Shown piece after piece: positions 41,617-49,884 of a stretch of 64,000 bases of DNA; positions within the stretch are counted from its first letter, which is position 1; each line of letters opens with the position of its first letter. Source of the DNA: JBEGHD01 sp049334165 (GTDB taxonomy: Bacteria > Bacteroidota > Bacteroidia > Flavobacteriales_D > Sanyastnellaceae); assembly GCA_049334165.1 (NCBI GenBank), contig JBEGHD010000008.1; one strand, given 5' to 3'. The position numbers and the translations under genes were made by a program. The notes below the pieces were generated by a model. It was not told where the DNA came from. It searched no databases and saw nothing but the letters and a program-made list of their open reading frames with translations.

Positions 41617-42528
41617 TCACTTTTCTTCAACCTTCCACAACCGCAAGGTCTTGTCGTCACCTGTAGAAACCAGGATGTCTTCAAAGTCTGTCCAGAGCAG
41701 GTTGTTTACCGAATGGTAGTGGCCTTCTTTTTTGTAATCGAGCCGCACTGGATTATCGAAGTCATTGGCTGGCCAAATTTTTAAGGTCTTATCTCTGCTT
41801 GCCGAAGCCATGAACTTGCCATCGGGACTAAACTGCAAGCTGTAAATCGCGAAGTTGTGAGCAGGGATGGAATGAACTAGCTCAAATCCTTTGTCGAAGT
41901 TGTAGAACCGCAGATGTGCATCGCGTCCTCCGCTGATGAGTAAGGGTTTTGAGGGGTGGAAGATCACAGCGTTTACACTTTGGTCGTGACCTTCGAGGGT
42001 GTAGAGTTCATTGTAGAACGAGGTATCAAACACCCGAATTCGCTCATCGCTACAAGCCACGGCCATCAGAGAGTGATCGTTGTTAAAGGCCAAATCTCTC
42101 AATTTTCCATCACAAAGAGGCAGAGTTCTTAGGAGTTTGAAATCTTCGAGTTGCCAAACGGTCATCACACCTCCGGCACTGAGGGCGTAAAAGTGGCCCG
42201 TTTTCTCAGAATACTTCAAAGAGAAAATGGCTTTCTTCTGTACGGTGAAGTAGCGAACCTCTTGTTTTTTATCCAGGTCGACCACGTGAATTCCACCTAC
42301 GGCATTGCCAATGAGTAGCAATTGTTTTTCTGGAATGTGACAAATGGAGTACACGGTAAAATCGAGTTTCACTTGAAATTTCTCCGGCTCCAGAGTTTTT
42401 AAATTCCACTCAGCCACAATGTTGTCACCGCCACCTGAGAAAACAGTGTTGGGTAGTCGCCCTTTTTCAAGAGCGTAAATTGGAGCTGCATGCCCCGTCA
42501 ACTTTCCGATGTGCTGGGTGTAGATCAT
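41617..42528 (-). CDS. WD40-repeat protein
   Basis: A 303-residue beta-propeller of seven WD40-like blades: HIGKLTGHAAPIYALEKG, GGGDNIVAEWNL, TLEGHDQSVNAVIFHPSKPL, LISGGRDAHLRFYNF, FMASASRDKTLKIW, and the last blade LVSTGDDKTLRLWKVEEK. No signal peptide; a cytoplasmic interaction platform of unknown partner. The ATG at 42528 is preferred over an in-frame TTG three codons upstream, since WD40 homology starts after MIYTQHIG and a -7 box ends 6 nt upstream. Confidence 0.9.
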   Translation of the reverse strand: MIYTQHIGKLTGHAAPIYALEKGRLPNTVFSGGGDNIVAEWNLKTLEPEKFQVKLDFTVYSICHIPEKQLLLIGNAVGGIHVVDLDKKQEVRYFTVQKKAIFSLKYSEKTGHFYALSAGGVMTVWQLEDFKLLRTLPLCDGKLRDLAFNNDHSLMAVACSDERIRVFDTSFYNELYTLEGHDQSVNAVIFHPSKPLLISGGRDAHLRFYNFDKGFELVHSIPAHNFAIYSLQFSPDGKFMASASRDKTLKIWPANDFDNPVRLDYKKEGHYHSVNNLLWTDFEDILVSTGDDKTLRLWKVEEK

Positions 42529-42534
42529 GATTAA

Positions 42535-42542
42535 CAAATGTA
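42535..42542 (-). promoter_or_regulatory. -7 box TACATTTG directly before the WD40 gene
   Basis: Perfect TAnnTTTG ending 6 nt before the ATG at 42528 on the minus strand; predicted leaderless or near-leaderless mRNA. Confidence 0.5.
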
Positions 42543-42554
42543 AGACGTATGAAT

Positions 42555-42562
42555 TACCTTTG
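42555..42562 (+). promoter_or_regulatory. -7 box TACCTTTG upstream of the 25-residue frame
   Basis: Perfect TAnnTTTG on the plus strand, 23 nt before the ATG at 42586. It lies only 13 nt from the divergent WD40 box. Confidence 0.4.
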
Positions 42563-42585
42563 AATGAATTTAATCAGTTAATGCC

Positions 42586-42663
42586 ATGATGTACGTTTGG
42601 GCCGGACTGGCCGTTTTGATCGTTTTGCTTTTTATTCAATACCGAAGAAACCTGAAGAAATGA
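42586..42663 (+). CDS. Candidate 25-residue single-span membrane peptide
   Basis: MMYVWAGLAVLIVLLFIQYR then RNLKK and TGA. One hydrophobic helix (residues 3-18) followed by a strongly basic tail, the pattern of small bacterial membrane proteins. It has its own -7 box upstream and ends 64 nt before hisS. Translation is unproven; a second ATG at codon 2 is possible. Confidence 0.45.
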   Translation: MMYVWAGLAVLIVLLFIQYRRNLKK

Positions 42664-42699
42664 AGTCGGGGCTTTCCGTTTCAGGCTTGGTGATTCTCT

Positions 42700-42707
42700 T
42701 ATTTTTG
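42700..42707 (+). promoter_or_regulatory. -7 box TATTTTTG of hisS
   Basis: Perfect TAnnTTTG element 20 nt before the hisS ATG; no strong -33 seen. Confidence 0.5.
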
Positions 42708-42727
42708 CCACCTAAAATTCCACAGTT

Positions 42728-44107
42728 ATGAGCAAAGCCAGCTTGCCAAAAGGCACCAGAGATTTTACTCCAACAGAAATGGTGCGCAGAAACTTCATTT
42801 TTAGCACTGTGCGCAAAAACTTTGAGCGATTCGGTTTTATGCCGATCGAAACTCCTGCCATGGAAAAGCTCGAGACGCTCACTGGTAAGTATGGCGAAGA
42901 GGGAGATCAATTGATTTTCAAAATCCTCAACAACGGAGACTATCTTTCGAAAGCCAACGAAGAAGCGCTGCAGGAAAGAGACTCCAAAGCTCTTTCGTTT
43001 AGCATCTCCAAAAAAGCGTTGCGCTACGATCTCACAGTGCCCTTTGCTCGATTTGTGGTAATGAATCAGGCGAGTGTGGCGTACCCGTTTAAACGCTACC
43101 AAATTCAGCCGGTGTGGCGAGGTGATCGTCCCGGAAAAGGACGCTACCAGGAGTTTTACCAGTGCGATGTAGACATCATCGGAAGCGATAGTCTTCTTAA
43201 TGAGGTCGAATTGGTGCAGATTTTCGACTCTGTTCTCAGCGAACTCAAAATTCCGGGCTTCGAGATCAGACTCAACAACAGAAAGATTCTCTCTGGAATT
43301 GCCGAGGTAGCCAATGTAGGCGACAAGTGGGTCGACATGACAACCGCCATCGACAAGCTGGATAAAATCGGCTGGGAAGGTGTTTCAAAAGAACTGACAG
43401 AAAGAGGTATTGACGACCAGGCGACAGAAAAAATCCGCGAGTTTTTGAACATCGAAGGCTCTATGAAAGAGCAGCTTGAGAAGGTTGATCAAATGCTGGC
43501 GAATTCTGAGGCAGGCCGCAAAGGTGTGGACGAGTTGAGAACGATTATCGACTATCTGGAGGCTGTTGGGCTAAACTCTAGCAATCCAGTTTTCGACCCA
43601 ACCCTGGCCCGGGGACTCGACTACTACACCGGAACCATTTTTGAAGTCGCGGTGAAAGATTCTGGCATCGGTTCGATTTGCGGAGGCGGGCGCTACGATG
43701 ATCTCACCGGCATCTTCGGATTGCAGGGAGTCAGTGGAGTTGGAATTTCGTTCGGAGCCGATCGTATCTACGATGTGATGGAGGAGATGAATCTTTTTCC
43801 GGAAAACATGTCTACAACAACCCAACTTTTGTTTGTCAACTTTGGCGATGCCGAAGCAAAGTTTTGCATGGGCTTGCTAAAAGACTTGCGCAGCAAAGGC
43901 GTGAATGCAGAGATTTTCCCGGAATCTGCCAAGATGAAAAAGCAGATGAAGTATGCCGATAACAAGCAAATTCCTTTCGTGGCCATTGTCGGGTCGAGAG
44001 AAATGGAGTCCGGCAAGATCGCTGTTAAGAACATGACCACTGGTGAGCAGAGCGAGGTTCCTGTGGAAAAACTAACTGACTTCTTAAACCAAAATATCAA
44101 TGAGTAG
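42728..44107 (+). CDS. hisS: Histidyl-tRNA synthetase
   Basis: A 459-residue class II synthetase charging tRNA-His. Seen: KGTRDFTPTEMVRRN at the N-terminus, RYDLTVPFARFV and RPGKGRYQEFYQCDVDIIG (motif 2), the histidine-specific RGLDYYTGTIFEV and GGGRYDDLTGIFG, and GVGISFGADRIYDV (motif 3), followed by an anticodon-binding C-terminus (from about residue 360). Complete. The last 8 nt overlap the following DinB gene, so translation is coupled. Confidence 0.97.
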   Translation: MSKASLPKGTRDFTPTEMVRRNFIFSTVRKNFERFGFMPIETPAMEKLETLTGKYGEEGDQLIFKILNNGDYLSKANEEALQERDSKALSFSISKKALRYDLTVPFARFVVMNQASVAYPFKRYQIQPVWRGDRPGKGRYQEFYQCDVDIIGSDSLLNEVELVQIFDSVLSELKIPGFEIRLNNRKILSGIAEVANVGDKWVDMTTAIDKLDKIGWEGVSKELTERGIDDQATEKIREFLNIEGSMKEQLEKVDQMLANSEAGRKGVDELRTIIDYLEAVGLNSSNPVFDPTLARGLDYYTGTIFEVAVKDSGIGSICGGGRYDDLTGIFGLQGVSGVGISFGADRIYDVMEEMNLFPENMSTTTQLLFVNFGDAEAKFCMGLLKDLRSKGVNAEIFPESAKMKKQMKYADNKQIPFVAIVGSREMESGKIAVKNMTTGEQSEVPVEKLTDFLNQNINE

Positions 44108-44558
44108 AAAGGCCGATATCAAAAAATTAATTGAGCACGAACTTTGGGCAAACCAAAAAGTTATGGAGATGGCACTTAGTGCCCATGACCTGCCCGACCG
44201 TGTGGGAGAAATTGTTTCTCACCTGATCAACGCTCAACAAATTTGGATGTCACGTCTGCTAAAAAGGCCGCAGTCAGTGCAGGTTTGGGGAGAGGTTCCC
44301 TCTGAGAAATGGTTGAAGATGGTGAAAGAAAACAGTTCGCTGCTGTTGGAAATTCTCGAAAAAACCGATCAGCTCGATGAGGTTATCGAGTACAGTAATT
44401 CTAAAGGAACCACTTTCCGAAGTACGGTTTCGGAAATACTTTATCACCTCGTGCTTCACAGTCAGTATCACCGCGGGCAGGTTGTTGTGCTGATGAAGCC
44501 TTATGTTTCGGAACTCCCCGCAACCGACTTCATCTTTTGGAGTCGCGAAAAAGGTTAG
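44100..44558 (+). CDS. DinB-fold protein
   Basis: A 152-residue four-helix protein of the DinB/DUF664 group. N-terminal LIEHELWANQKVMEM, the ligand-type His in IVSHLINAQQIWMSRL (about residue 40) and the C-terminal LHSQYHRGQVVVLM (His about 120 and 124) are the expected metal-site positions. Different subgroup from the DinB protein at 5389. Overlaps hisS by 8 nt and shares the tetranucleotide TTAG with the stop of convergent meaB. Function unknown. Confidence 0.87.
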   Translation: MSRKADIKKLIEHELWANQKVMEMALSAHDLPDRVGEIVSHLINAQQIWMSRLLKRPQSVQVWGEVPSEKWLKMVKENSSLLLEILEKTDQLDEVIEYSNSKGTTFRSTVSEILYHLVLHSQYHRGQVVVLMKPYVSELPATDFIFWSREKG

Positions 44559-45604
44559 TCTTCGTTTATGCCTAATGCCTTTTGGGCAGCCATAAAAGGA
44601 GTGATTTCTCCTGATTTTACCTTTTCTTCAAGTCGTAACACTGCCGCCTTAGAATCAGGGTTGTTGTAAAAATTTCGCTTGAGTTCAGACAGAATAGTGT
44701 CGTGCATCCAGTTAATATCTTGCTGTTGCCTTTTTTTCAAAAAGAGTCCAAGGCTTTTCATTTCACTTGTGTGTTCTTCGATTGTTTCATGAATTTCTGG
44801 CAAACCTTCTTTTTTCAGAGCTGAGCAAGTAAGCACTTTTGGTTCCCATCCGCTGGGGTTGGGAGGGAAGAGGTGAACGGCATTTTTGTATTCTCGACTT
44901 GCTTTTTGCGCAGCTTTCACATTTTCGCCATCGGCCTTGTTGATCACGATGGTGTCTGCCATTTCCATGATCCCGCGTTTGATTCCCTGGAGCTCGTCTC
45001 CGGCTCCAGCAAGCATAAGCAGTAAAAAGAAATCGACCATGGAATGTACTGCCGTTTCCGACTGGCCAACACCCACTGTTTCGATAATGATTCGGTCGAA
45101 TCCGGCCGCTTCGCAGAGAACGATCGATTCGCGGGTTTTTCTTGCCACTCCACCAAGAGCATCGGCAGCGGGTGAGGGCCTCACAAAGGCATCCGGGTTT
45201 TGAGTGAGTCCGTACATTCTGGTTTTGTCGCCCAGGATGCTACCTCTGCTTCGTTGACTTGTGGGATCTATGGCGAGCACTGCCACCCGATGACCTTTTT
45301 CGATGAGGTGCAAACCAAAGGACTCGATGAAGGTGCTCTTGCCAACTCCAGGGACACCGGTGATTCCCAATCGAACAGATTCTCCGGAATTATCAATGCA
45401 TCCGGAAATCACTTCCTGGGCAATTTTTTGATGTTTAGAATGAGTGCTTTCAATCAGAGTGATGGCTTCGCTCAATGCAGTTGAGTCTCCAGTTTTGATC
45501 CTGTCGATTAGGTCTGTTGCTTCGAGTTTCTTGCTTCGCCTACTGCGCAATCTCTCCAGTGCTTTTTTGCTCGAATTGCTCTGCGCGTCAGAAGTTTTGG
45601 CCAT
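44555..45604 (-). CDS. meaB: MeaB-type GTPase for methylmalonyl-CoA mutase
   Basis: A 349-residue G3E-family GTPase that loads or protects the B12 cofactor of methylmalonyl-CoA mutase. Walker A GVPGVGKST (residues 83-91), AVLAIDPTSQRSRGSILGDK, RMYGLTQNPDAFVRPSP, the Mg-binding ETVGVGQSE, LLLMLAGAGDELQGIKRGI and the base-specificity NKADG. The mutase itself is not in this window. A TATATTTG -7 box lies 19 nt upstream. Convergent with DinB, overlapping by 4 nt. Confidence 0.96.
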   Translation of the reverse strand: MAKTSDAQSNSSKKALERLRSRRSKKLEATDLIDRIKTGDSTALSEAITLIESTHSKHQKIAQEVISGCIDNSGESVRLGITGVPGVGKSTFIESFGLHLIEKGHRVAVLAIDPTSQRSRGSILGDKTRMYGLTQNPDAFVRPSPAADALGGVARKTRESIVLCEAAGFDRIIIETVGVGQSETAVHSMVDFFLLLMLAGAGDELQGIKRGIMEMADTIVINKADGENVKAAQKASREYKNAVHLFPPNPSGWEPKVLTCSALKKEGLPEIHETIEEHTSEMKSLGLFLKKRQQQDINWMHDTILSELKRNFYNNPDSKAAVLRLEEKVKSGEITPFMAAQKALGINED

Positions 45605-45623
45605 ATCTACTCAGTGTTTGCTT

Positions 45624-45631
45624 CAAATATA
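45624..45631 (-). promoter_or_regulatory. -7 box TATATTTG of meaB
   Basis: Perfect TAnnTTTG on the minus strand, 19 nt before the meaB ATG. Confidence 0.5.
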
Positions 45632-45729
45632 GATAATGCCGATGGGCCGCTCTGGGTGGTTTCCTCACCTTTTTTCATCGAATTATCGACAATAGCCGAT
45701 CCGAAAAAAATTTCAATATTTGTGACCTG

Positions 45730-46215
45730 ATGAACAGCACCTTAAAAATGAAAGTCTCCCAATTGGCTTTATTCGCTTTTGTATTAGCTGCCGCAGGATG
45801 TGATGAACCAATGAACAAGAGCTTCGAGGTAGATCAAATCGTTGGTAAATGGCGCGATTCTTCAAAAAAGAACGCGTACTATGAGCAGTGGTCGAAGTCG
45901 GATAGCATTTACATCGGCAATGGTTTTGTGATGGCCGATAAAGACACCGTTTTCATTGAAAACCTGAGAATTCAGGAAGAGGATGGTCTTTTGCATTACT
46001 ATGCCCAGGTTCACAACCAGAACGAGGGGAGTGCAGTTCCTTTCACAGAGGAAGAAAAAAGCGAGACGAAAATCACTTTCTCTAATCACCAACACGAATT
46101 TCCACAGCACATCACCTACGAGATTGTAGATGACTCTACATTGAATGTTGTTGTGGATGGTGAGGAGTATGGCAAGTACCGCAAACTAGAGTTTGATTTT
46201 AAAAAGATTGAGTAA
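45730..46215 (+). CDS. DUF6265-like lipoprotein
   Basis: A 161-residue lipoprotein (LAAAGC-D, Cys about 24). The mature domain starts VDQIVGKWRDSSKKNAYYEQW and contains ENLRIQEEDGLLHYYA and FSNHQHEFPQHITYEI, the pattern of DUF6265 proteins, a small lipocalin-like beta barrel of unknown function. A one-mismatch -7 box (AATATTTG) ends 7 nt before the ATG. Convergent with dnaA across a shared terminator. Confidence 0.8.
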   Translation: MNSTLKMKVSQLALFAFVLAAAGCDEPMNKSFEVDQIVGKWRDSSKKNAYYEQWSKSDSIYIGNGFVMADKDTVFIENLRIQEEDGLLHYYAQVHNQNEGSAVPFTEEEKSETKITFSNHQHEFPQHITYEIVDDSTLNVVVDGEEYGKYRKLEFDFKKIE

Positions 46216-46237
46216 AAGGATTTTGGTGAAAGAGCAT

Positions 46238-46270
46238 AAAAAAAGGAGATCGTTTTGATCTCCTTTTTTA
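46238..46270. terminator. Bidirectional terminator between the DUF6265 gene and dnaA
   Basis: AAAAAAGGAGATC/GATCTCCTTTTTT stem with a 5-nt loop; runs of A and T on both sides let it work in both directions. The dnaA stop codon lies 8 nt beyond it. Confidence 0.9.
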
Positions 46271-46277
46271 ACGTGAC

Positions 46278-47708
46278 TTATTGAATACTCAATTTTTTCT
46301 CCAGGTCATCCAAATACTTTCGGAAGTGCTTGTCAGTTTCCTGAAGGTTGTTCACCGTTCGGCAGGCGTGGAGCACAGTCGCGTGATCTTTTCCACCGCA
46401 GTGAAGACCAATGTTTGCCAATGACGATTTGGTCATTTTCTTGGCAAAGAACATTGCAATTTGTCTGGCCTGTACGATTTCTCTTTTTCGGGTTTTCGAC
46501 TTCAGCAATTCAATTGGCAGATCGAAATAATCGCACACCACTTTTTGAATGTAGTCGATAGAAACTTCGCGAGCTGTGTTTTTGACAAACTTGTCAATCA
46601 TTTGCTTGGCGAGGTCGAGTGTTATCGACTTCTTGTTGAGAGATGACTGTGCGATCAGAGATATTAGCGCACCTTCGAGTTCACGGATATTTGTAGTGAT
46701 ACTGTAGGCCAGATATTCGACAACTTCTTTCGGAAGGTCGATTCCATCAGCATACATCTTTTTCTCAAGAATCGCTATTCGCGTTTCAAGTGAAGGCGTT
46801 TGCAAGTCTGCACTAAGCCCCCATTTGAAACGAGAAAGCAGTCGCTGTTCCATACCCTGCATCTCAACTGGCGGTTTGTCTGATGTTAACACCAGCTGCT
46901 TGCCTGTTTGGTGCAGGTGATTGAAAATATGGAAGAATACGTCTTGAGTTTTCTCCTTACCGCTAAAGAATTGAACGTCATCTATAATCAGCACGTCCAT
47001 CATTTGATAGAAGTGACTAAAGTCGTTGACGCTGTTGTTTTTAACGGCATCGATAAATTGGTGCGTGAATTTTTCTGAAGATACGTAGAGAACAGTTTTT
47101 TCCGGATACTTATTCTTGATTTCAATTCCGATAGCGTGGGCAAGGTGAGTTTTACCGAGTCCTACGCCACCGTAAATAAGCAGTGGGTTAAAAGCTGTCC
47201 CTCCTGGTTTGTTTGCCACAGCGAAACCTGCTGATCTCGCCAACCGATTGCAGTCGCCTTCAATAAAGTTTTCAAACGAATAGTTGGGATTGAGGTTTGA
47301 ATCTATGTTCAATTTCCTCAGGCCGGGAATAACAAAAGGGTTTTTAATTTGCTGAGTGCTGGCATCCATAGGAACCTGCACTGACTTATTCTTAATCGCC
47401 TTTTTGTTGGTAGTTGGCACGCGCACCGTGTAGGGGTTGGAGTTATTGTAATTGTTCTCCATAATGATGCTGTATTCCAGCCTCCCTTCGGTGCCCAATT
47501 CTTTTTTGATGGTTTTCTTGAGAAGTGACACATAGTGCTCTTCTAGCCATTCGTAGAAAAACTGAGAAGGAACTTGAATGGTTAATACATTCTTTTCGAG
47601 CTTGATCGGCTTAATGGGCTCAAACCAGGTTTTGAAACCTTGCATACTAACGTTGTCTCTGATCACGCTGAGACAGTTGGTCCATACCTGATTGTGATCT
47701 TTGCTCAT
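46278..47708 (-). CDS. dnaA: Chromosomal replication initiator DnaA
   Basis: A 476-residue AAA+ initiator. Domain I (1-80) with WTNCLSVIRDNVSMQGFKTW; a linker; domain III with Walker A GGVGLGKT (residues 180-187), Walker B VLIIDDVQFFSGKEKTQ, LTSDKPPVEMQGMEQRLLSR; and domain IV ending with the DnaA-box-binding signature GGKDHATVLHACRTV. Complete, typical for Bacteroidota. The upstream 386 bp hold an imperfect inverted repeat but no clear cluster of DnaA boxes. Confidence 0.98.
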   Translation of the reverse strand: MSKDHNQVWTNCLSVIRDNVSMQGFKTWFEPIKPIKLEKNVLTIQVPSQFFYEWLEEHYVSLLKKTIKKELGTEGRLEYSIIMENNYNNSNPYTVRVPTTNKKAIKNKSVQVPMDASTQQIKNPFVIPGLRKLNIDSNLNPNYSFENFIEGDCNRLARSAGFAVANKPGGTAFNPLLIYGGVGLGKTHLAHAIGIEIKNKYPEKTVLYVSSEKFTHQFIDAVKNNSVNDFSHFYQMMDVLIIDDVQFFSGKEKTQDVFFHIFNHLHQTGKQLVLTSDKPPVEMQGMEQRLLSRFKWGLSADLQTPSLETRIAILEKKMYADGIDLPKEVVEYLAYSITTNIRELEGALISLIAQSSLNKKSITLDLAKQMIDKFVKNTAREVSIDYIQKVVCDYFDLPIELLKSKTRKREIVQARQIAMFFAKKMTKSSLANIGLHCGGKDHATVLHACRTVNNLQETDKHFRKYLDDLEKKLSIQ

Positions 47709-48094
47709 TGTCCTTATAAACTAATAGGTTAAATTAAAATAATTCTTGGCCCCGACAGCGTGAGAGAATTGGTGCTTCTCTCGGAACGCGATGTCAAAGT
47801 ACGAACAAATATTTGGAGAAAAAAGTGAAAAAAAAAACCGATTACCCCTTGACTTTAAACTTTTTTTGACTGTAGAAAATAATTCCCCGAATATTCAGAT
47901 TTACCAACCTTTGGCATAGTTTTAAATCTGTCGTAACTATCAGTATTTCAGTAATTAAATATCTGAAGGAGCTTAATCCTTTCGGGGTCAAAGTGTTAAG
48001 CCAGCGTTACGACAGAAGCGAAGAATACTGTGGAAATTATGCCCCTTTTATACTCGAATTTCTACCTTTCAGAGACCAAATATAGAAGATAAAA
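47709..48094. other. 386-bp region between dnaA and a thioesterase gene
   Basis: Contains an imperfect inverted repeat at 47754-47795 (GACA, GCGT and AGAGAA arms with TTCTCT, ACGC and TGTC), a poly-A stretch, and one weak DnaA-box-like TGTGGAAAT at about 48030. No gene seen. It must carry the dnaA promoter; a TACTTTG (one base short of the -7 consensus) occurs on the minus strand at about 47798. Confidence 0.5.
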
Positions 48095-48499
48095 ATGATA
48101 GAGTTTGATTGGAAATTAAGAGTGCGATACGGAGAGACTGACCGAATGGGGTATGTGTATTACGGAAACTATGCGGAGTATTTCGAAGTGGCTCGTGTAG
48201 AAATGCTAAGAGCAGCTGGGGTTAGTTATCGCGATCTTGAAGATAAAGGCATCTTGCTTCCGGTGCTGGAGTATTCTGTGAAGTATTTTCAGCCTGTTTA
48301 TTACGATGAAGAGATCACGATTACCATAAGCATGCAAGAATTGCCAGGTGTCAGAATAGTATTTGACTACGAAACCAAAAACGAAAGCGGTACTGTGGTA
48401 AACAAGGCACAAACAACTTTGGTTTTTGTCGATCGAAAATCCGGAAAGCCCGTGAAATGTCCAGCCGATGTTTACGAAGCCTTTGAGAACTGGCGGTAA
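48095..48499 (+). CDS. Acyl-CoA thioesterase, YbgC/4-hydroxybenzoyl-CoA thioesterase type
   Basis: A 134-residue hot-dog-fold thioesterase. RVRYGETDRMGYVYYGNYAE carries the catalytic Asp (TDRMG) and the conserved Tyr/Asn of the YbgC/FcbC group, followed by the long central helix YFEVARVEMLRAAG. Cytoplasmic; hydrolyses acyl-CoA or acyl-carrier-protein thioesters. Divergent from dnaA; the nearest -7-like box TACCTTTC has one mismatch. Confidence 0.93.
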   Translation: MIEFDWKLRVRYGETDRMGYVYYGNYAEYFEVARVEMLRAAGVSYRDLEDKGILLPVLEYSVKYFQPVYYDEEITITISMQELPGVRIVFDYETKNESGTVVNKAQTTLVFVDRKSGKPVKCPADVYEAFENWR

Positions 48500-48519
48500 A
48501 AAGGGCCAATTCCTTTAGC

Positions 48520-49332
48520 CTATTTCTTCATTTTGAATTCGATGCGATCGTCTACAGTTCCTTCCAAATCCAAAATGTTAGTAATCTGAAGCACAGCGTA
48601 TAAATTGTTGATCGTGTCGAACTCTGTGATGAGGATATCATCAATCTGCAGGTTCGAAACCAAATTCACAGGTGTACTTGAAGTATAAGTTCCCTCGGCA
48701 CTTTGTTGAGTTGCCTCTGCGTAATTGAAATCGTTGTTGCGGGCAAACTTTACACCTGAATACGAAGTGATCGATCTGGTTAGCACGTCATCATTGGTGG
48801 TGTCGAAGTTTACGAGATCCACAGAGCTCGAGTCCGGGTTTGTTGCCAAAACTAGCGGTTGAGTGTTTTCAATATTAAAAGCACTGTTCTCTTCTGTTGC
48901 AAATTTTGAGTAGAGCCTGTGTCCTGTCGATTCAACCAGAGGGCTGCTTCCTGAAATCGACACCTTTCTGATAGCTCCACCGTTGTCACCTTCCTGATCG
49001 TAAACTTTAAAAGTAAAATTGAGATTGGCCTCCTGAGAATTGGCAATAAGGTATGGATAGAAAAATTCTGCTTCGTCACCTGCCAGTGCGGTGTCCAGAA
49101 TGGTTTGGGTAAGACCACCCTCAGGTTTCAACTGTATCGTCAGATTTCTCAAGTCTGAATCACCGGCTTCAGCACGAACGCTAAATTCAACATACTGTCC
49201 CGGGCTAGCGGTGAAATTGAACGCTGTCGGGCTAACAAAAATTGCAGGACTTTGCAGTTCGTCATTGCATGAGATAGCCGAAAGACTTAAAATGGCCAGT
49301 ACTGTCCAGAAGGTAATTTTACTCTTGAGCAT
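48520..49332 (-). CDS. Lipoprotein of unknown function
   Basis: A 270-residue lipoprotein: MLKSKITFWTVLAILSLSAI followed by SCNDELQ (lipobox Cys 22). The start at 49332 is chosen for this signal; 26 more in-frame codons upstream have no signal-like character and overlap a terminator. The first about 120 residues look like an immunoglobulin-like beta sandwich (FNFTASPGQYVEFSVRAEAG); the rest is beta-rich with LRNLTIQLKPEGG and VDLVNFDT segments. No family recognised. Confidence 0.75.
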   Translation of the reverse strand: MLKSKITFWTVLAILSLSAISCNDELQSPAIFVSPTAFNFTASPGQYVEFSVRAEAGDSDLRNLTIQLKPEGGLTQTILDTALAGDEAEFFYPYLIANSQEANLNFTFKVYDQEGDNGGAIRKVSISGSSPLVESTGHRLYSKFATEENSAFNIENTQPLVLATNPDSSSVDLVNFDTTNDDVLTRSITSYSGVKFARNNDFNYAEATQQSAEGTYTSSTPVNLVSNLQIDDILITEFDTINNLYAVLQITNILDLEGTVDDRIEFKMKK

Positions 49333-49371
49333 GTTTGTGACTTTGTATTGAAAAAGCTGGTGTAAAAATAA

Positions 49372-49404
49372 AAAAACACTTGCCCATATTGGACAAGTGT
49401 TTTT
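49372..49404. terminator. Intrinsic terminator with T-runs on both strands
   Basis: AAAAACACTTG/CAAGTGTTTTT plus CC/GG, one mismatch, around a small loop. It follows the minus-strand lipoprotein gene ending at 49425. Confidence 0.85.
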
Positions 49405-49424
49405 CAACAAATCTATAGAGATGT

Positions 49425-49847
49425 TTATTTGTCTTTAATTCTGAAAGCTTTTGCTTTAACAGTAAGGTTGACTTTTCTCCCGAGAAATTGCTGCTCAGTA
49501 ACTGTTTCGTAAGAAACTGGCAAAACAAAATCTGCATCTGGAGATTGCATCAACGCATCGTAAAGAGCATTGTTTAGACCACGGCTCTGTGGAAGGTTAA
49601 GTCCAAGGCCTGGCTGTTGGTTCAAAAGGATTCCACTGTGGTACTGGCGTCCACCGTAAGGGATGCCAAATACATAAGACTGAACAGTGTTTCCTGTCAC
49701 TTCTCCAATGTACTCCAGGTCGTCCATGTCAAAGTTGACCTGAGCGTTAATCGGAGCCAGTGGAGTTGCTTTTTGCCTCATAGTGCAAGATGTGAACACA
49801 CCTGCCACCATTATAAAGGCAAAAAGATAAAAGATTGCTTTTTTCAT
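49425..49847 (-). CDS. Small lipoprotein of unknown function
   Basis: A 140-residue lipoprotein (AGVFTSC-T, Cys about 21). The mature part includes DMDDLEYIGEVTGNTVQSY, GLNNALYDALMQSPDADFVL (a helix then strand seen in several Bacteroidota small lipoproteins) and the C-terminal GRKVNLTVKAKAFRIKDK. No named family is certain. It follows the beta-barrel gene by 34 nt, but a TAATTTTG -7 box overlapping that gene's stop could give it its own promoter. Confidence 0.75.
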   Translation of the reverse strand: MKKAIFYLFAFIMVAGVFTSCTMRQKATPLAPINAQVNFDMDDLEYIGEVTGNTVQSYVFGIPYGGRQYHSGILLNQQPGLGLNLPQSRGLNNALYDALMQSPDADFVLPVSYETVTEQQFLGRKVNLTVKAKAFRIKDK

Positions 49848-49876
49848 AATTGAAAATTCTTTTTAGAGGCGGTTCA

Positions 49877-49884
49877 CAAAATTA
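49877..49884 (-). promoter_or_regulatory. -7 box TAATTTTG before the small lipoprotein gene
   Basis: Perfect TAnnTTTG on the minus strand, overlapping the stop codon of the upstream beta-barrel gene and 29 nt before the lipoprotein ATG. Confidence 0.4.

Noticed and set aside
41233..41784. 183-codon plus-strand open frame through the repeat region
   Set aside because: Built from the degenerate repeat units and then antisense to the WD40 gene; composition is low-complexity and not protein-like.
47709..48094. Possible oriC between dnaA and the thioesterase gene
   Set aside because: Only one weak DnaA-box-like sequence (TGTGGAAAT) is seen and no box cluster or AT-rich unwinding repeats; GC-skew could not be computed here.
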